Assembly (NCBI RefSeq): GCF_002386445.1
Contig: NZ_DGIR01000003.1
Span: forward strand, 1-13,486
DNA: 13,486 nucleotides
From: Pseudomonas sp. UBA4617
GTDB lineage: Bacteria > Pseudomonadota > Gammaproteobacteria > Pseudomonadales > Pseudomonadaceae
Direction of reading: 5' to 3'
Positions 1 to 6,316 of the stretch are shown here, piece after piece (position 1 is the first letter of the stretch; every line of letters begins with the position of its first letter). The translations under genes were made by a program, and so were the position numbers. The notes beneath the pieces are model-generated. The model had not been told where the DNA came from. It saw only the letters and a program-made list of their open reading frames with translations, and searched no databases.

Positions 1-19
1 TAACGCCAGCTTTGAACAT

Positions 20-42
20 TGGAGCAAGCCAGTTGCTCCCAG
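20..42. repeat. REP-like hairpin (variant)
   Basis: A 7-bp perfect inverted repeat, GGAGCAA (21-27) and TTGCTCC (33-39), encloses a 5-nt loop. Read on the minus strand it begins TGGGAGCAA, close to the conserved head of P. putida-type REP elements, and it faces the REP at 74-105 tail to tail. It could also serve as a terminator for a gene beyond the left edge. No protein-coding signal was seen in 1-200. Confidence 0.5.
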
Positions 43-73
43 AGGTGTAGCGTCAACTCGAAGCAGCGCAGTA

Positions 74-105
74 CCTGTGGGAGCGGGTTTACCCCGCGAA
101 GCAGG
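74..105 (+). repeat. REP element (P. putida type)
   Basis: The sequence starts CTGTGGGAGC and contains the stem GCGGG (83-87) / CCCGC (93-97) around a TTTAC loop, followed by GAAGCAGGC. This is the usual form of the short palindromic REP elements found in many copies between genes of P. putida-group genomes. It lies in the non-coding stretch downstream of the dehydratase gene. Confidence 0.75.
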
Positions 106-168
106 CGACGCGGAGGGTGGCATTGCCGGTGTTTGTGGGCATGCTCTGATGCAACTCAGTCAAGCGAT

Positions 169-191
169 TTGGGGCCGCAAAGCGGCCCCAA
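169..191 (-). terminator. Hairpin terminator of the dehydratase gene
   Basis: A perfect 10-bp stem, TTGGGGCCGC (169-178) and GCGGCCCCAA (182-191), closes a 3-nt loop. It sits about 10 bp beyond the stop codon of the minus-strand dehydratase gene. No strong T-run follows on the minus strand, so it is either an imperfect intrinsic terminator or an mRNA-stabilising 3' hairpin. Confidence 0.65.
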
Positions 192-200
192 GGACGCGCC

Positions 201-1934
201 TTAGTGCGAGTGCTTGGGCACCGCCGCGCCGCGGCAACCGACCAGGAAGTCGAAGTCGCAACCTTCGTCGGCCTGCATCACGTGGTCCAGGTACAACCTG
301 GCGTAGCCACCGCTGATCAACTGCGGCGGGGCTTGCAGGTCGGCCAGGCGGCCAGCCAGTTCCTGCTCGGAAATGTCCAGGTGTAGGCGGCCTGCCTTGC
401 AATCCAGTTCGATCCAGTCACCCTCACGCACGGCCGCCAGTGGCCCACCCGCCGCAGCCTCCGGCGCCACGTGCAGCACCACGGTGCCATACGCCGTGCC
501 GCTCATGCGCGCATCGGAAATGCGCACCATGTCGGTCACGCCCTGGGCCAGCAGCTTGGCCGGCAGGCCCATGTTGCCGACCTCGGCCATGCCTGGGTAG
601 CCCTTCGGCCCGCAGTGCTTCATCACCAGCACCGAATTAGCGTCCACCTCCAGTTCGGGGTCGTTGATGCGTGCCTTGTAGTCCTCGAAGTTCTCGAACA
701 CCACCGCCCGACCACGGTGCTGCATCAGCGCCGGGGTGGCCGCCGACGGCTTGAGCACGGCGCCCTTGGGCGCCAGGTTGCCGCGCAGGATGCAGATACC
801 GCCGTCGGCCACCAGCGGCTTGTCGATCGGGCGGATGACTTCCTCGTCATACAGCGGCGCAGCCTGGCAGTTGTCCCACAGGCTCTTGCCGTTGGCGGTC
901 AGCGCGCCGGGGTTGGGCAGCAGGCCATGTTCGCCCAGGCGGCGGATGACCGCGGGCAGGCCACCGGCGTAGTAGAACTCTTCCATCAGGAAGCGCCCCG
1001 AAGGCTGCAGGTCGACCAGGGTCGGCATGCCGCGGCCGATGCGGGTCCAGTCTTCCAGTTGCAGGTCTACGCCGATGCGCCCGGCGATGGCCTTGAGGTG
1101 GATCACCGCGTTGGTCGAGCCACCGATGGCGGCGTTGACGCGGATGGCGTTCTCGAACGCTTCGCGGGTGAGCAGCTTCGACAGGCGCAGGTCTTCGCGC
1201 ACCATGTCGACAATGCGCATGCCCGACAGGTGGGCGAGCACGTAGCGGCGTGCATCCACCGCCGGGATGGCGGCGTTGTGCGGCAGCGAGGTGCCCAGTG
1301 CCTCGGCCATGCAGGCCATGGTCGAGGCGGTGCCCATGGTGTTGCAGGTACCCGCCGAGCGCGACATGCCGGCCTCGGCCGAGAGGAACTCGTTGAGGTC
1401 GATCTGCCCGGCCTTGTAGGCCTCGTGCATCTGCCAGACGATGGTGCCGGCGCCAATGTCCTTGCTTTTGTGCTTGCCGTTGAGCATCGGCCCGCCGGTA
1501 ACCACGATCGCCGGCACGTCGCAACTCGCCGCACCCATCAGCAGCGCCGGGGTGGTCTTGTCACAGCCGGTCAGCAGCACCACGGCATCCACCGGGTTAC
1601 CACGTATCGCCTCTTCCACATCCATGCTGGCCAGGTTGCGGGTGAGCATGGCGGTGGGGCGCAGGTTGGATTCGCCGCTGGAAAACACCGGGAACTCCAC
1701 CGGGAAGCCGCCCGCTTCCAGCACGCCTTTCTTGACATGCTCGGCAATCTTGCGGAAGTGCGCGTTGCACGGGGTCAGCTCCGACCAGGTGTTGCAGATG
1801 CCGATGATTGGCTTGCCCTGGAACTCGTGGTCCGGGATGCCCTGGTTCTTCATCCAGCTGCGGTACATGAAACCGTTCTTGTCAGCGGTACCAAACCATT
1901 GGGCGGAGCGCAGCGGGCGTTTGTGATCAGACAT
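201..1934 (-). CDS. IlvD/Edd-family aldonate dehydratase, probable L-arabonate/pentonate dehydratase
   Basis: This enzyme removes water from a sugar acid to give the 2-keto-3-deoxy acid, here probably a pentonate giving 2-keto-3-deoxypentonate in the cytoplasm. The 577-residue length matches L-arabonate/D-xylonate dehydratases (about 580-595) rather than being diagnostic of IlvD or Edd. Cysteines placed like the [2Fe-2S] ligands of pentonate dehydratases are C56 (TPCNAH), C124 (TGCDKTTP) and C197 (GTCNTMGTAST). Glu88, Asp125 and Lys126 fit the Mg2+ site, and the Ser in ARMSGTAYG (about residue 477) fits the catalytic base. The C-terminus GCRGAAVPKHSH also resembles known arabonate dehydratases. 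The ATG at 1934 is preceded by TTAGGTGT, a moderate ribosome binding site. The gene is divergent from the transporter operon and has an operator-like palindrome 13 bp upstream of its start codon. Family assignment is firm; the exact substrate (L-arabonate, D-xylonate, or another aldonate such as D-fuconate) cannot be fixed from sequence alone. Confidence 0.92.
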   Translation of the reverse strand: MSDHKRPLRSAQWFGTADKNGFMYRSWMKNQGIPDHEFQGKPIIGICNTWSELTPCNAHFRKIAEHVKKGVLEAGGFPVEFPVFSSGESNLRPTAMLTRNLASMDVEEAIRGNPVDAVVLLTGCDKTTPALLMGAASCDVPAIVVTGGPMLNGKHKSKDIGAGTIVWQMHEAYKAGQIDLNEFLSAEAGMSRSAGTCNTMGTASTMACMAEALGTSLPHNAAIPAVDARRYVLAHLSGMRIVDMVREDLRLSKLLTREAFENAIRVNAAIGGSTNAVIHLKAIAGRIGVDLQLEDWTRIGRGMPTLVDLQPSGRFLMEEFYYAGGLPAVIRRLGEHGLLPNPGALTANGKSLWDNCQAAPLYDEEVIRPIDKPLVADGGICILRGNLAPKGAVLKPSAATPALMQHRGRAVVFENFEDYKARINDPELEVDANSVLVMKHCGPKGYPGMAEVGNMGLPAKLLAQGVTDMVRISDARMSGTAYGTVVLHVAPEAAAGGPLAAVREGDWIELDCKAGRLHLDISEQELAGRLADLQAPPQLISGGYARLYLDHVMQADEGCDFDFLVGCRGAAVPKHSH

Positions 1935-1947
1935 GGGGACACCTAAT

Positions 1948-1958
1948 TAGTATTACTA
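1948..1958. promoter_or_regulatory. GntR/FadR-type operator, left copy
   Basis: The 11-mer TAGTATTACTA is palindromic around T1953 and fits the FadR-subfamily GntR operator pattern TNGTNNNACNA exactly. The surrounding 14 bases (1948-1961) recur as a perfect reverse complement at 2019-2032. The site lies just upstream of the dehydratase start codon, where a bound repressor would block initiation or early elongation on the minus strand. No regulator gene lies in the window, so assigning the binding protein is inference. Confidence 0.7.
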
Positions 1959-2008
1959 TTTGTCGTTCTGAGGCCGACTGTATCGACAAAAAAGCGCTAT
2001 GTGAAGGC

Positions 2009-2036
2009 TTGTTGTTTCAAATAGTAATACTATATG
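2009..2036 (+). promoter_or_regulatory. Candidate promoter of the transporter operon
   Basis: TTGTTG (2009-2014) and TATATG (2031-2036), separated by 16 bp, resemble a sigma-70 promoter. TACTAT at 2028-2033 is an alternative -10. The operator palindrome at 2021-2033 sits inside this unit. Assignment rests on weak hexamers, supported mainly by position and by the A+T-rich character of the region. Confidence 0.4.
2021..2033. promoter_or_regulatory. GntR/FadR-type operator, right copy
   Basis: ATAGTAATACTAT is a perfect 13-bp palindrome around A2027 and matches TNGTNNNACNA. It is the mirror copy of the site at 1948-1958. The two centres are 74 bp apart, close to seven helical turns, so both lie on the same DNA face. 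It overlaps the best candidate -10 region for the rightward operon, which suggests repression by steric block. Confidence 0.72.
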
Positions 2037-2094
2037 ATCGATTTCTCGGTCGATGGCCTGCCAAAAAGCCCGACCAGAGTGCTCTGCCCATTAC

Positions 2095-2102
2095 AAGAAC
2101 AA
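2095..2102 (+). promoter_or_regulatory. Crc/Hfq catabolite-activity motif before the first transporter
   Basis: AAGAACAA matches the AAnAAnAA motif bound by Hfq with Crc on Pseudomonas mRNAs. It lies just ahead of the ribosome binding site (CGGAGA, 2104-2109) and ends 14 bases before the ATG, where binding would block translation. An identical octamer precedes the second transporter at 6294-6301. Confidence 0.55.
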
Positions 2103-2116
2103 TCGGAGACATCGCC

Positions 2117-3424
2117 ATGATTCAGGAGCAGCGGCTGGTCCGCCTGATCACACTGAAACTCATCCCTTTTCTGGTCCTGCTGTACCTGGTGGCCTATGTC
2201 GACCGTTCTGCGGTGGGCTTTGCCAAGCTGCACATGGGCGCCGACATCGGCCTGGGTGACGCGGCCTATGGCCTGGGCGCCGGGCTGTTCTTCATCGGTT
2301 ATTTCCTGTTCGAGGTGCCCAGCAACCTGTTGCTCGACCGCTTCGGCGCGCGCCGCTGGTTCGCCCGCATCCTGGTCACCTGGGGCGCGATCACCGTCGG
2401 CATGGCGTTCGTCACCGGGCCCAACGGCTTCTACCTGATGCGCTTTCTGCTGGGGGCAGCCGAGGCGGGCTTCTTCCCGGGGGTGCTGTACTACATCACC
2501 CAGTGGTACCCGGTGCGCCATCGCGGCAAGATCCTCGGCTTCTTCATCCTTTCCCAGCCGCTGGCCATGTTGATTACCGGGCCGCTTTCCGGCGCGCTGC
2601 TTGGGCTTGATGGCAGCCTCGGCCTGCATGGCTGGCAATGGCTGTTCATCTGCATCGGCACCCCCGCGGTGCTGCTGGCCTGGCCGACCCTGCGCCTGCT
2701 GCCGGACGGCCCGGCCAAGGTGCGCTGGCTCAGCGACGAGCAACGCAGCTGGCTGCAGGAACAGCTGGCCAACGACCTGCGCGAGTTCGGCCAGACCCGC
2801 CACGGCAACCCCCTGCATGCGTTGAAGGACGGGCGGGTGCTGTTGCTGGCGCTGTTCTACCTGCCGGTCACCCTGAGCATCTACGGCCTGGGCCTGTGGC
2901 TGCCGACGCTGATCCACCAGTTTGGCGGCAGCGACCTGGTCACTGGCTTCGTTTCGGCGGTGCCGTACCTGTTCGGCATCATCGGCCTGCTGATCGTGCC
3001 GCGCAGTTCCGACCGCCTGAATGACCGCTACGGCCACCTCGGCCTGCTGTACGCCCTGGGGGCGCTCGGCCTGTTCCTCAGTGCCTGGCTGAGCGTGCCC
3101 GGCCTGCAGCTGGCGGCGCTGTGCCTGGTAGCCTTCGCGCTGTTCTCCTGCACGGCCATCTTCTGGACCTTGCCGGGGCGGTTCTTCTCCGGTGCCAGTG
3201 CCGCTGCCGGCATCGCGCTGATCAACTCCATCGGCAACCTCGGCGGCTACCTTGGCCCGTTCGGCATCGGTGCACTCAAGGAGCACACCGGGCAGCTGTC
3301 GTCGGGCCTGTATTTCCTGGCTGTGGTGATGCTGTTCGGCTTGTTGCTCACCGGGGTGGTCTACAACCGCCTCGAGCGCCGCCAGCGCCTGGCTTCCACG
3401 CGGGTAGCCCCGGCCTCCCGCTAA
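2117..3424 (+). CDS. MFS transporter, anion:cation symporter (ACS) family, probable sugar-acid importer
   Basis: This is a 435-residue inner-membrane carrier with the 12-TM layout of the ACS family (relatives of GarP, GudP and ExuT), expected to import a sugar acid with protons. Visible marks are YVDRSAVGFAKL (27-38) after TM1, LLLDRFGARRWF (71-82) in the loop 2-3 region, RFLLGAAEAGFFPGVLYY (109-126), a hydrophilic central loop rich in charged residues (about 205-240), and the C-terminal block AAAGIALINSIGNLGGYLGP. The ATG at 2117 was chosen because CGGAGA lies 7 bases upstream. The frame stays open back to 2009, but that stretch runs through the operator/promoter palindrome and encodes no transporter-like sequence. 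It heads the plus-strand operon, 28 bp before the AraD1-like gene. Substrate is inferred from neighbours: a pentonate is most likely. It is paralogous to the 6317-7648 carrier. Confidence 0.9.
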   Translation: MIQEQRLVRLITLKLIPFLVLLYLVAYVDRSAVGFAKLHMGADIGLGDAAYGLGAGLFFIGYFLFEVPSNLLLDRFGARRWFARILVTWGAITVGMAFVTGPNGFYLMRFLLGAAEAGFFPGVLYYITQWYPVRHRGKILGFFILSQPLAMLITGPLSGALLGLDGSLGLHGWQWLFICIGTPAVLLAWPTLRLLPDGPAKVRWLSDEQRSWLQEQLANDLREFGQTRHGNPLHALKDGRVLLLALFYLPVTLSIYGLGLWLPTLIHQFGGSDLVTGFVSAVPYLFGIIGLLIVPRSSDRLNDRYGHLGLLYALGALGLFLSAWLSVPGLQLAALCLVAFALFSCTAIFWTLPGRFFSGASAAAGIALINSIGNLGGYLGPFGIGALKEHTGQLSSGLYFLAVVMLFGLLLTGVVYNRLERRQRLASTRVAPASR

Positions 3425-3452
3425 ATTTGGCAACCGAAAAGCGAGCACAAGC

Positions 3453-4442
3453 ATGCGATTGATTCAATTCGAAACCGCCACCGGCGCACGCCGGGTGGGC
3501 GTGGTGGAAGGCGAGTACGCCCTGGAAGTACGTGGCGCCGGCAGCACCCGTGAGCTGGCCTTGCAAGCCATTGCTGCCGGCCGTGACCTGGCCGCCGAAG
3601 TGCAGGCCGCTGGCCTGGGCGAGCGCCACGACTACCTGGCCCTGCTGGCCGAAGGCCGGGTGTTGCCACCGCTGGACCATCCGGACCCGGCGCACTGCCT
3701 GGTCACCGGCACCGGGCTGACTCACCTGGGCAGCGCCGCGACCCGCGACAAGATGCACCAGCAGCAGGCCGAAGGTACCGTGACCGACAGCATGCGCATG
3801 TTCCAGTGGGGTCTGGACGGCGGTCGACCGCCGGCAGGCGAGGAGGGCGCGCAGCCGGAGTGGTTCTACAAAGGCGACGGCGGCATCGTCGTGCGCCCGG
3901 GCGCCGACCTGCCGCTGCCGGCGTTTGCCGAGGATGCCGGCGAGGAGCCGGAGCTGGTCGGGCTGTACCTGATCGCTGCCGACGGCACCCCGTATCGCCT
4001 CGGTTATGCGTTGGGCAACGAGTTTTCCGACCATGTGATGGAGCGGCGCAACTACCTGTACCTGGCCCACTCCAAGCTGCGCGCCTGCAGCTTCGGCCCC
4101 GAGCTGCGCCTGGGCGCGCTGCCGGCCCACCTGGAAGGGACCAGCCGCATCCTGCGCGACGGCCGCGAACTGTGGCGCAAGCCGTTCCTGTCGGGCGAGC
4201 AGAACATGTGCCACAGCTTCGAGAACCTTGAGTTCCACCATTTCAAGTACGCCCAGTTCCTGCGCCCTGGCGATATCCACGTGCATTACTTCGGCACCGC
4301 CACGCTGTCGTTCGCCGACGGTATCCAGGCGCGCCCGGGCGATACCTTCGAGGTCAGCCTCGACGCCTTTGGCCAGCCACTGCGCAATGGCATTGCGGCC
4401 GCACCCGCGCAGGTCCGCCCCGGGCTGGTGAAAAGCCTTTGA
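3453..4442 (+). CDS. FAH-fold AraD1/XylX-like 2-keto-3-deoxy-pentonate dehydratase
   Basis: This 329-residue protein of the fumarylacetoacetate hydrolase superfamily resembles proteins annotated AraD1 or GguC and the XylX type of 2-keto-3-deoxy-D-xylonate dehydratase. It would convert 2-keto-3-deoxypentonate to 2,5-dioxopentanoate (alpha-ketoglutarate semialdehyde), the second dehydration of the Weimberg-type route. The C-terminal FAH domain begins near residue 135. Candidate metal ligands are E165 and E167 (EEPELVGLY) and D193 (GNEFSDHVMERRNYLYLAHSK), with spacing like that of other FAH-fold enzymes. FYKGDGG (138-144) and the GDIHVHYFGTATLSF block (273-287) are also characteristic. The start codon has only a weak purine-rich site (GCGAG) ahead of it, so translation may depend on the transporter gene 28 bp upstream. 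Its position between a pentonate dehydratase and a semialdehyde dehydrogenase supports the assigned step. A hydrolase or decarboxylase role cannot be excluded from sequence. Confidence 0.85.
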   Translation: MRLIQFETATGARRVGVVEGEYALEVRGAGSTRELALQAIAAGRDLAAEVQAAGLGERHDYLALLAEGRVLPPLDHPDPAHCLVTGTGLTHLGSAATRDKMHQQQAEGTVTDSMRMFQWGLDGGRPPAGEEGAQPEWFYKGDGGIVVRPGADLPLPAFAEDAGEEPELVGLYLIAADGTPYRLGYALGNEFSDHVMERRNYLYLAHSKLRACSFGPELRLGALPAHLEGTSRILRDGRELWRKPFLSGEQNMCHSFENLEFHHFKYAQFLRPGDIHVHYFGTATLSFADGIQARPGDTFEVSLDAFGQPLRNGIAAAPAQVRPGLVKSL

Positions 4443-4468
4443 GCGCGCTGCCAGCCGGTTGATGGATC

Positions 4469-4510
4469 GGGGCCGCCTTGCGGCCCTTCGCGGGCTCGCC
4501 CGCTCCCACA
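4469..4510 (-). repeat. REP element with two hairpins
   Basis: Two perfect stems lie in tandem: GGGCCGC (4470-4476) / GCGGCCC (4480-4486), and GCGGGC (4490-4495) / GCCCGC (4498-4503), ending GCTCCCACA. This is a typical P. putida-group REP in reverse orientation, facing the one at 4544-4588. It starts 27 bp after the AraD1-like stop codon, so the first hairpin may also attenuate transcription or protect the upstream mRNA end. Confidence 0.75.
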
Positions 4511-4543
4511 AATACGGCGCAAGCTGGCAGAACTGCGCGGTTT

Positions 4544-4588
4544 CTGTGGGAGCTGGCTTGCCTGCGATGGGCTGCGCAGCAGCCCCTT
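4544..4588 (+). repeat. REP element, inverted partner
   Basis: It begins CTGTGGGAGC, the exact inverse of the GCTCCCACA tail of the preceding REP, and ends in the perfect stem GGGCTGC (4569-4575) / GCAGCCC (4579-4585), followed by CTTT. Together with 4469-4510 it forms a convergent REP pair filling the 204-bp gap between the AraD1-like gene and the aldehyde dehydrogenase gene. No small gene is seen in the gap. Confidence 0.7.
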
Positions 4589-4646
4589 TCCACTAACTGC
4601 CTGAGACGAGCATCTGAACCTTCCTTCTCATTTACAGGAGTCAACC

Positions 4647-6221
4647 ATGACCGGAAGCAACTTCATTGGCGGCCAGCGCAGCGCTGCTGGCCGCGTGCGC
4701 CTGCACAGCCTCGATGCGCGTACCGGCGAAGCCTTGCCGCAGGCCTTTACCCAGGCCACCCCAGAAGAAGTGGACGCCGCCGCGCAGGCGGCCGAAGCGG
4801 CGTTTGCCGAATACAACGCGCTGGCGCCGCAACGCCGCGCGCAGTTCCTCGATGCCATTGCCGACCAGCTGGATGCGCTGGACGACACCTTCATCGCCAC
4901 CGTGTGCCGCGAAACCGCGCTGCCGGCTGGGCGCATCCAGGGTGAACGGGCGCGTACCAGCAACCAGATGCGCCTGTTCGCCCAAGTGCTGCGCCGCGGC
5001 GACTTCCTCGGTGCGCGCATCGACCGCGCCCAGCCACAGCGCCAGCCGCTGCCACGCCCGGACCTGCGCCAGTACCGCACCGGTGTCGGCCCGGTGGCGG
5101 TGTTCGGCGCCAGCAATTTCCCGCTGGCCTTCTCTACCGCCGGCGGTGACACCGCCGCAGCGCTGGCCGCCGGCTGCCCGGTGGTGGTCAAGGCGCACAG
5201 CGGCCACATGGCCACTGCCGAGCAGGTGGCCGAGGCAATCGAGCGCGCAGTGCTCGCCACCGGCATGCCCGCCGGCGTGTTCAACATGATCTACGGTGCC
5301 GGTGTCGGCGAAGCGCTGGTGCGCCACCCGGCAATCCAGGCGGTGGGCTTTACCGGCTCGCTCAAAGGCGGCCGAGCCTTGTGCGAACTGGCGGCGGCGC
5401 GCCCGCAGCCGATCCCGGTGTTCGCCGAAATGAGCAGCATCAACCCGGTGCTGGTATTGCCGGCGGCCTTGCAGGCCCGGGGCGAGCAGGTGGCCAGGGA
5501 ACTGGCCGGCTCGGTAGTGCTGGGCTGCGGGCAGTTCTGCACCAACCCTGGGCTGGTCCTGGGTATCGCTGGCGAAGCGTTCAGCAGCTTCCTCACGGCG
5601 CTAGGCGCGCAACTGGCCGACCAGCCCGGGCAGACCATGCTCAATACCGGCACCTTGCGCAGCTATACCCAAGGCGTGCAACGCTTGCACCAGCACCCCG
5701 GCGTGCGCCATCTGGCCGGTGCCGAACAGGCGGGTGACCAGGCCCAGGCACAGCTGTTCCAGGCCGACGTGAGCTTGCTGCTGAACGGTGACGCCTTGCT
5801 CCAGGAAGAGGTCTTCGGGCCGGCCACGGTGGCCGTCACCGTGGCCGACGAAGCCGAACTGCGCCGCGCCGTGCAAGCCCTGCCTGGGCAACTGACCGCC
5901 ACCCTGATTGCCGAGCCGCACGACTTGCAGCGCTTCGCCGCGCTGGTGCCGGTGCTGCAGCGCAAGGCTGGGCGACTGTTGCTCAACGGCTACCCGACCG
6001 GCGTGGAAGTGTGCGATGCGATGGTGCATGGCGGGCCGTACCCGGCCACGTCCGATGCGCGTGGCACCTCGGTCGGCACCTTGGCCATCGACCGCTTCCT
6101 GCGCCCGGTGTGCTACCAGGACTACCCGGATGCGCTGCTGCCGGACGCCCTGAAAAACGCCAACCCGCTGGGCCTGCAGCGCCTGGTCGACGGCCAGCAC
6201 AGCCGCGAGGCGCTGGCCTGA
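4647..6221 (+). CDS. NADP-type aldehyde dehydrogenase, probable alpha-ketoglutarate semialdehyde (2,5-dioxovalerate) dehydrogenase
   Basis: This 524-residue aldehyde dehydrogenase would oxidise 2,5-dioxopentanoate to 2-oxoglutarate, the last step that brings the pentonate carbon skeleton into the TCA cycle. Expected family residues are present: N157 in FGASNFPLAF, K182 in VVKAHSGH (cofactor binding), the glycine motif GFTGSLKGG (234-242), general base E261 in PVFAEMSSINPV, and nucleophile C298 in GCGQFCTNPG. The length, the N-terminal FIGGQRSA and the C-terminal PTGVEVCDAMVHGGPYPATSD match the KGSADH/fatty-aldehyde-type subgroup (typically about 525) rather than the roughly 480-residue succinate-semialdehyde type. 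The ATG is preceded by AGGAG (4636-4640) at good spacing. The REP pair upstream separates it from the AraD1-like gene, so it may be expressed at a different level from the genes ahead of it. The pathway step is supported by both subgroup features and neighbours; cofactor choice is inferred. Confidence 0.9.
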   Translation: MTGSNFIGGQRSAAGRVRLHSLDARTGEALPQAFTQATPEEVDAAAQAAEAAFAEYNALAPQRRAQFLDAIADQLDALDDTFIATVCRETALPAGRIQGERARTSNQMRLFAQVLRRGDFLGARIDRAQPQRQPLPRPDLRQYRTGVGPVAVFGASNFPLAFSTAGGDTAAALAAGCPVVVKAHSGHMATAEQVAEAIERAVLATGMPAGVFNMIYGAGVGEALVRHPAIQAVGFTGSLKGGRALCELAAARPQPIPVFAEMSSINPVLVLPAALQARGEQVARELAGSVVLGCGQFCTNPGLVLGIAGEAFSSFLTALGAQLADQPGQTMLNTGTLRSYTQGVQRLHQHPGVRHLAGAEQAGDQAQAQLFQADVSLLLNGDALLQEEVFGPATVAVTVADEAELRRAVQALPGQLTATLIAEPHDLQRFAALVPVLQRKAGRLLLNGYPTGVEVCDAMVHGGPYPATSDARGTSVGTLAIDRFLRPVCYQDYPDALLPDALKNANPLGLQRLVDGQHSREALA

Positions 6222-6251
6222 CCCCTGGAGTTCCGACGTTGTATCGCTGCC

Positions 6252-6276
6252 CCCGCCCGGCCAAGGCACGGGCGGG
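6252..6276 (+). other. Intercistronic hairpin
   Basis: A perfect 8-bp G+C stem, CCCGCCCG (6252-6259) / CGGGCGGG (6269-6276), closes a 9-nt loop in the 95-bp gap between the aldehyde dehydrogenase and second transporter genes. There is no T-run after it, so it is more likely an attenuating or RNA-protecting structure than a full terminator. Confidence 0.45.
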
Positions 6277-6293
6277 CATTCGACCAATATCCC

Positions 6294-6301
6294 AAGAACA
6301 A
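6294..6301 (+). promoter_or_regulatory. Crc/Hfq catabolite-activity motif before the second transporter
   Basis: AAGAACAA matches AAnAAnAA exactly and is identical to the octamer at 2095-2102. It sits directly before the purine-rich ribosome binding site AAGAGG (6303-6308), and the transporter ATG is at 6317. Binding of Hfq/Crc here would be expected to block translation when preferred carbon sources are present. Confidence 0.55.
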
Positions 6302-6316
6302 CAAGAGGTTGCAGCC

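Noticed and set aside
20..105. A possible attachment site or CRISPR-like repeat at the left end
   Set aside because: The palindromes match the REP head and stem pattern seen again at 4469-4588; there are no regular spacers and no integrase nearby.
471..1946. A 491-codon open frame on the plus strand across the dehydratase gene
   Set aside because: It is antisense to a gene with all expected catalytic residues, has a His/Gln/Arg/Val-rich composition typical of antisense frames in G+C-rich DNA, and has no ribosome binding site or recognisable domain.
2009..2116. An N-terminal extension of the first transporter from an upstream ATG at 2009
   Set aside because: The extension is encoded by the operator and promoter palindrome, lacks a ribosome binding site, and adds 36 residues unlike ACS-family N-termini; the ATG at 2117 has a good site.
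2030..3454. A 474-codon minus-strand frame under the first transporter
   Set aside because: It is a Gln/Glu/Arg-rich antisense shadow of a transporter gene and carries no membrane or enzyme motif.
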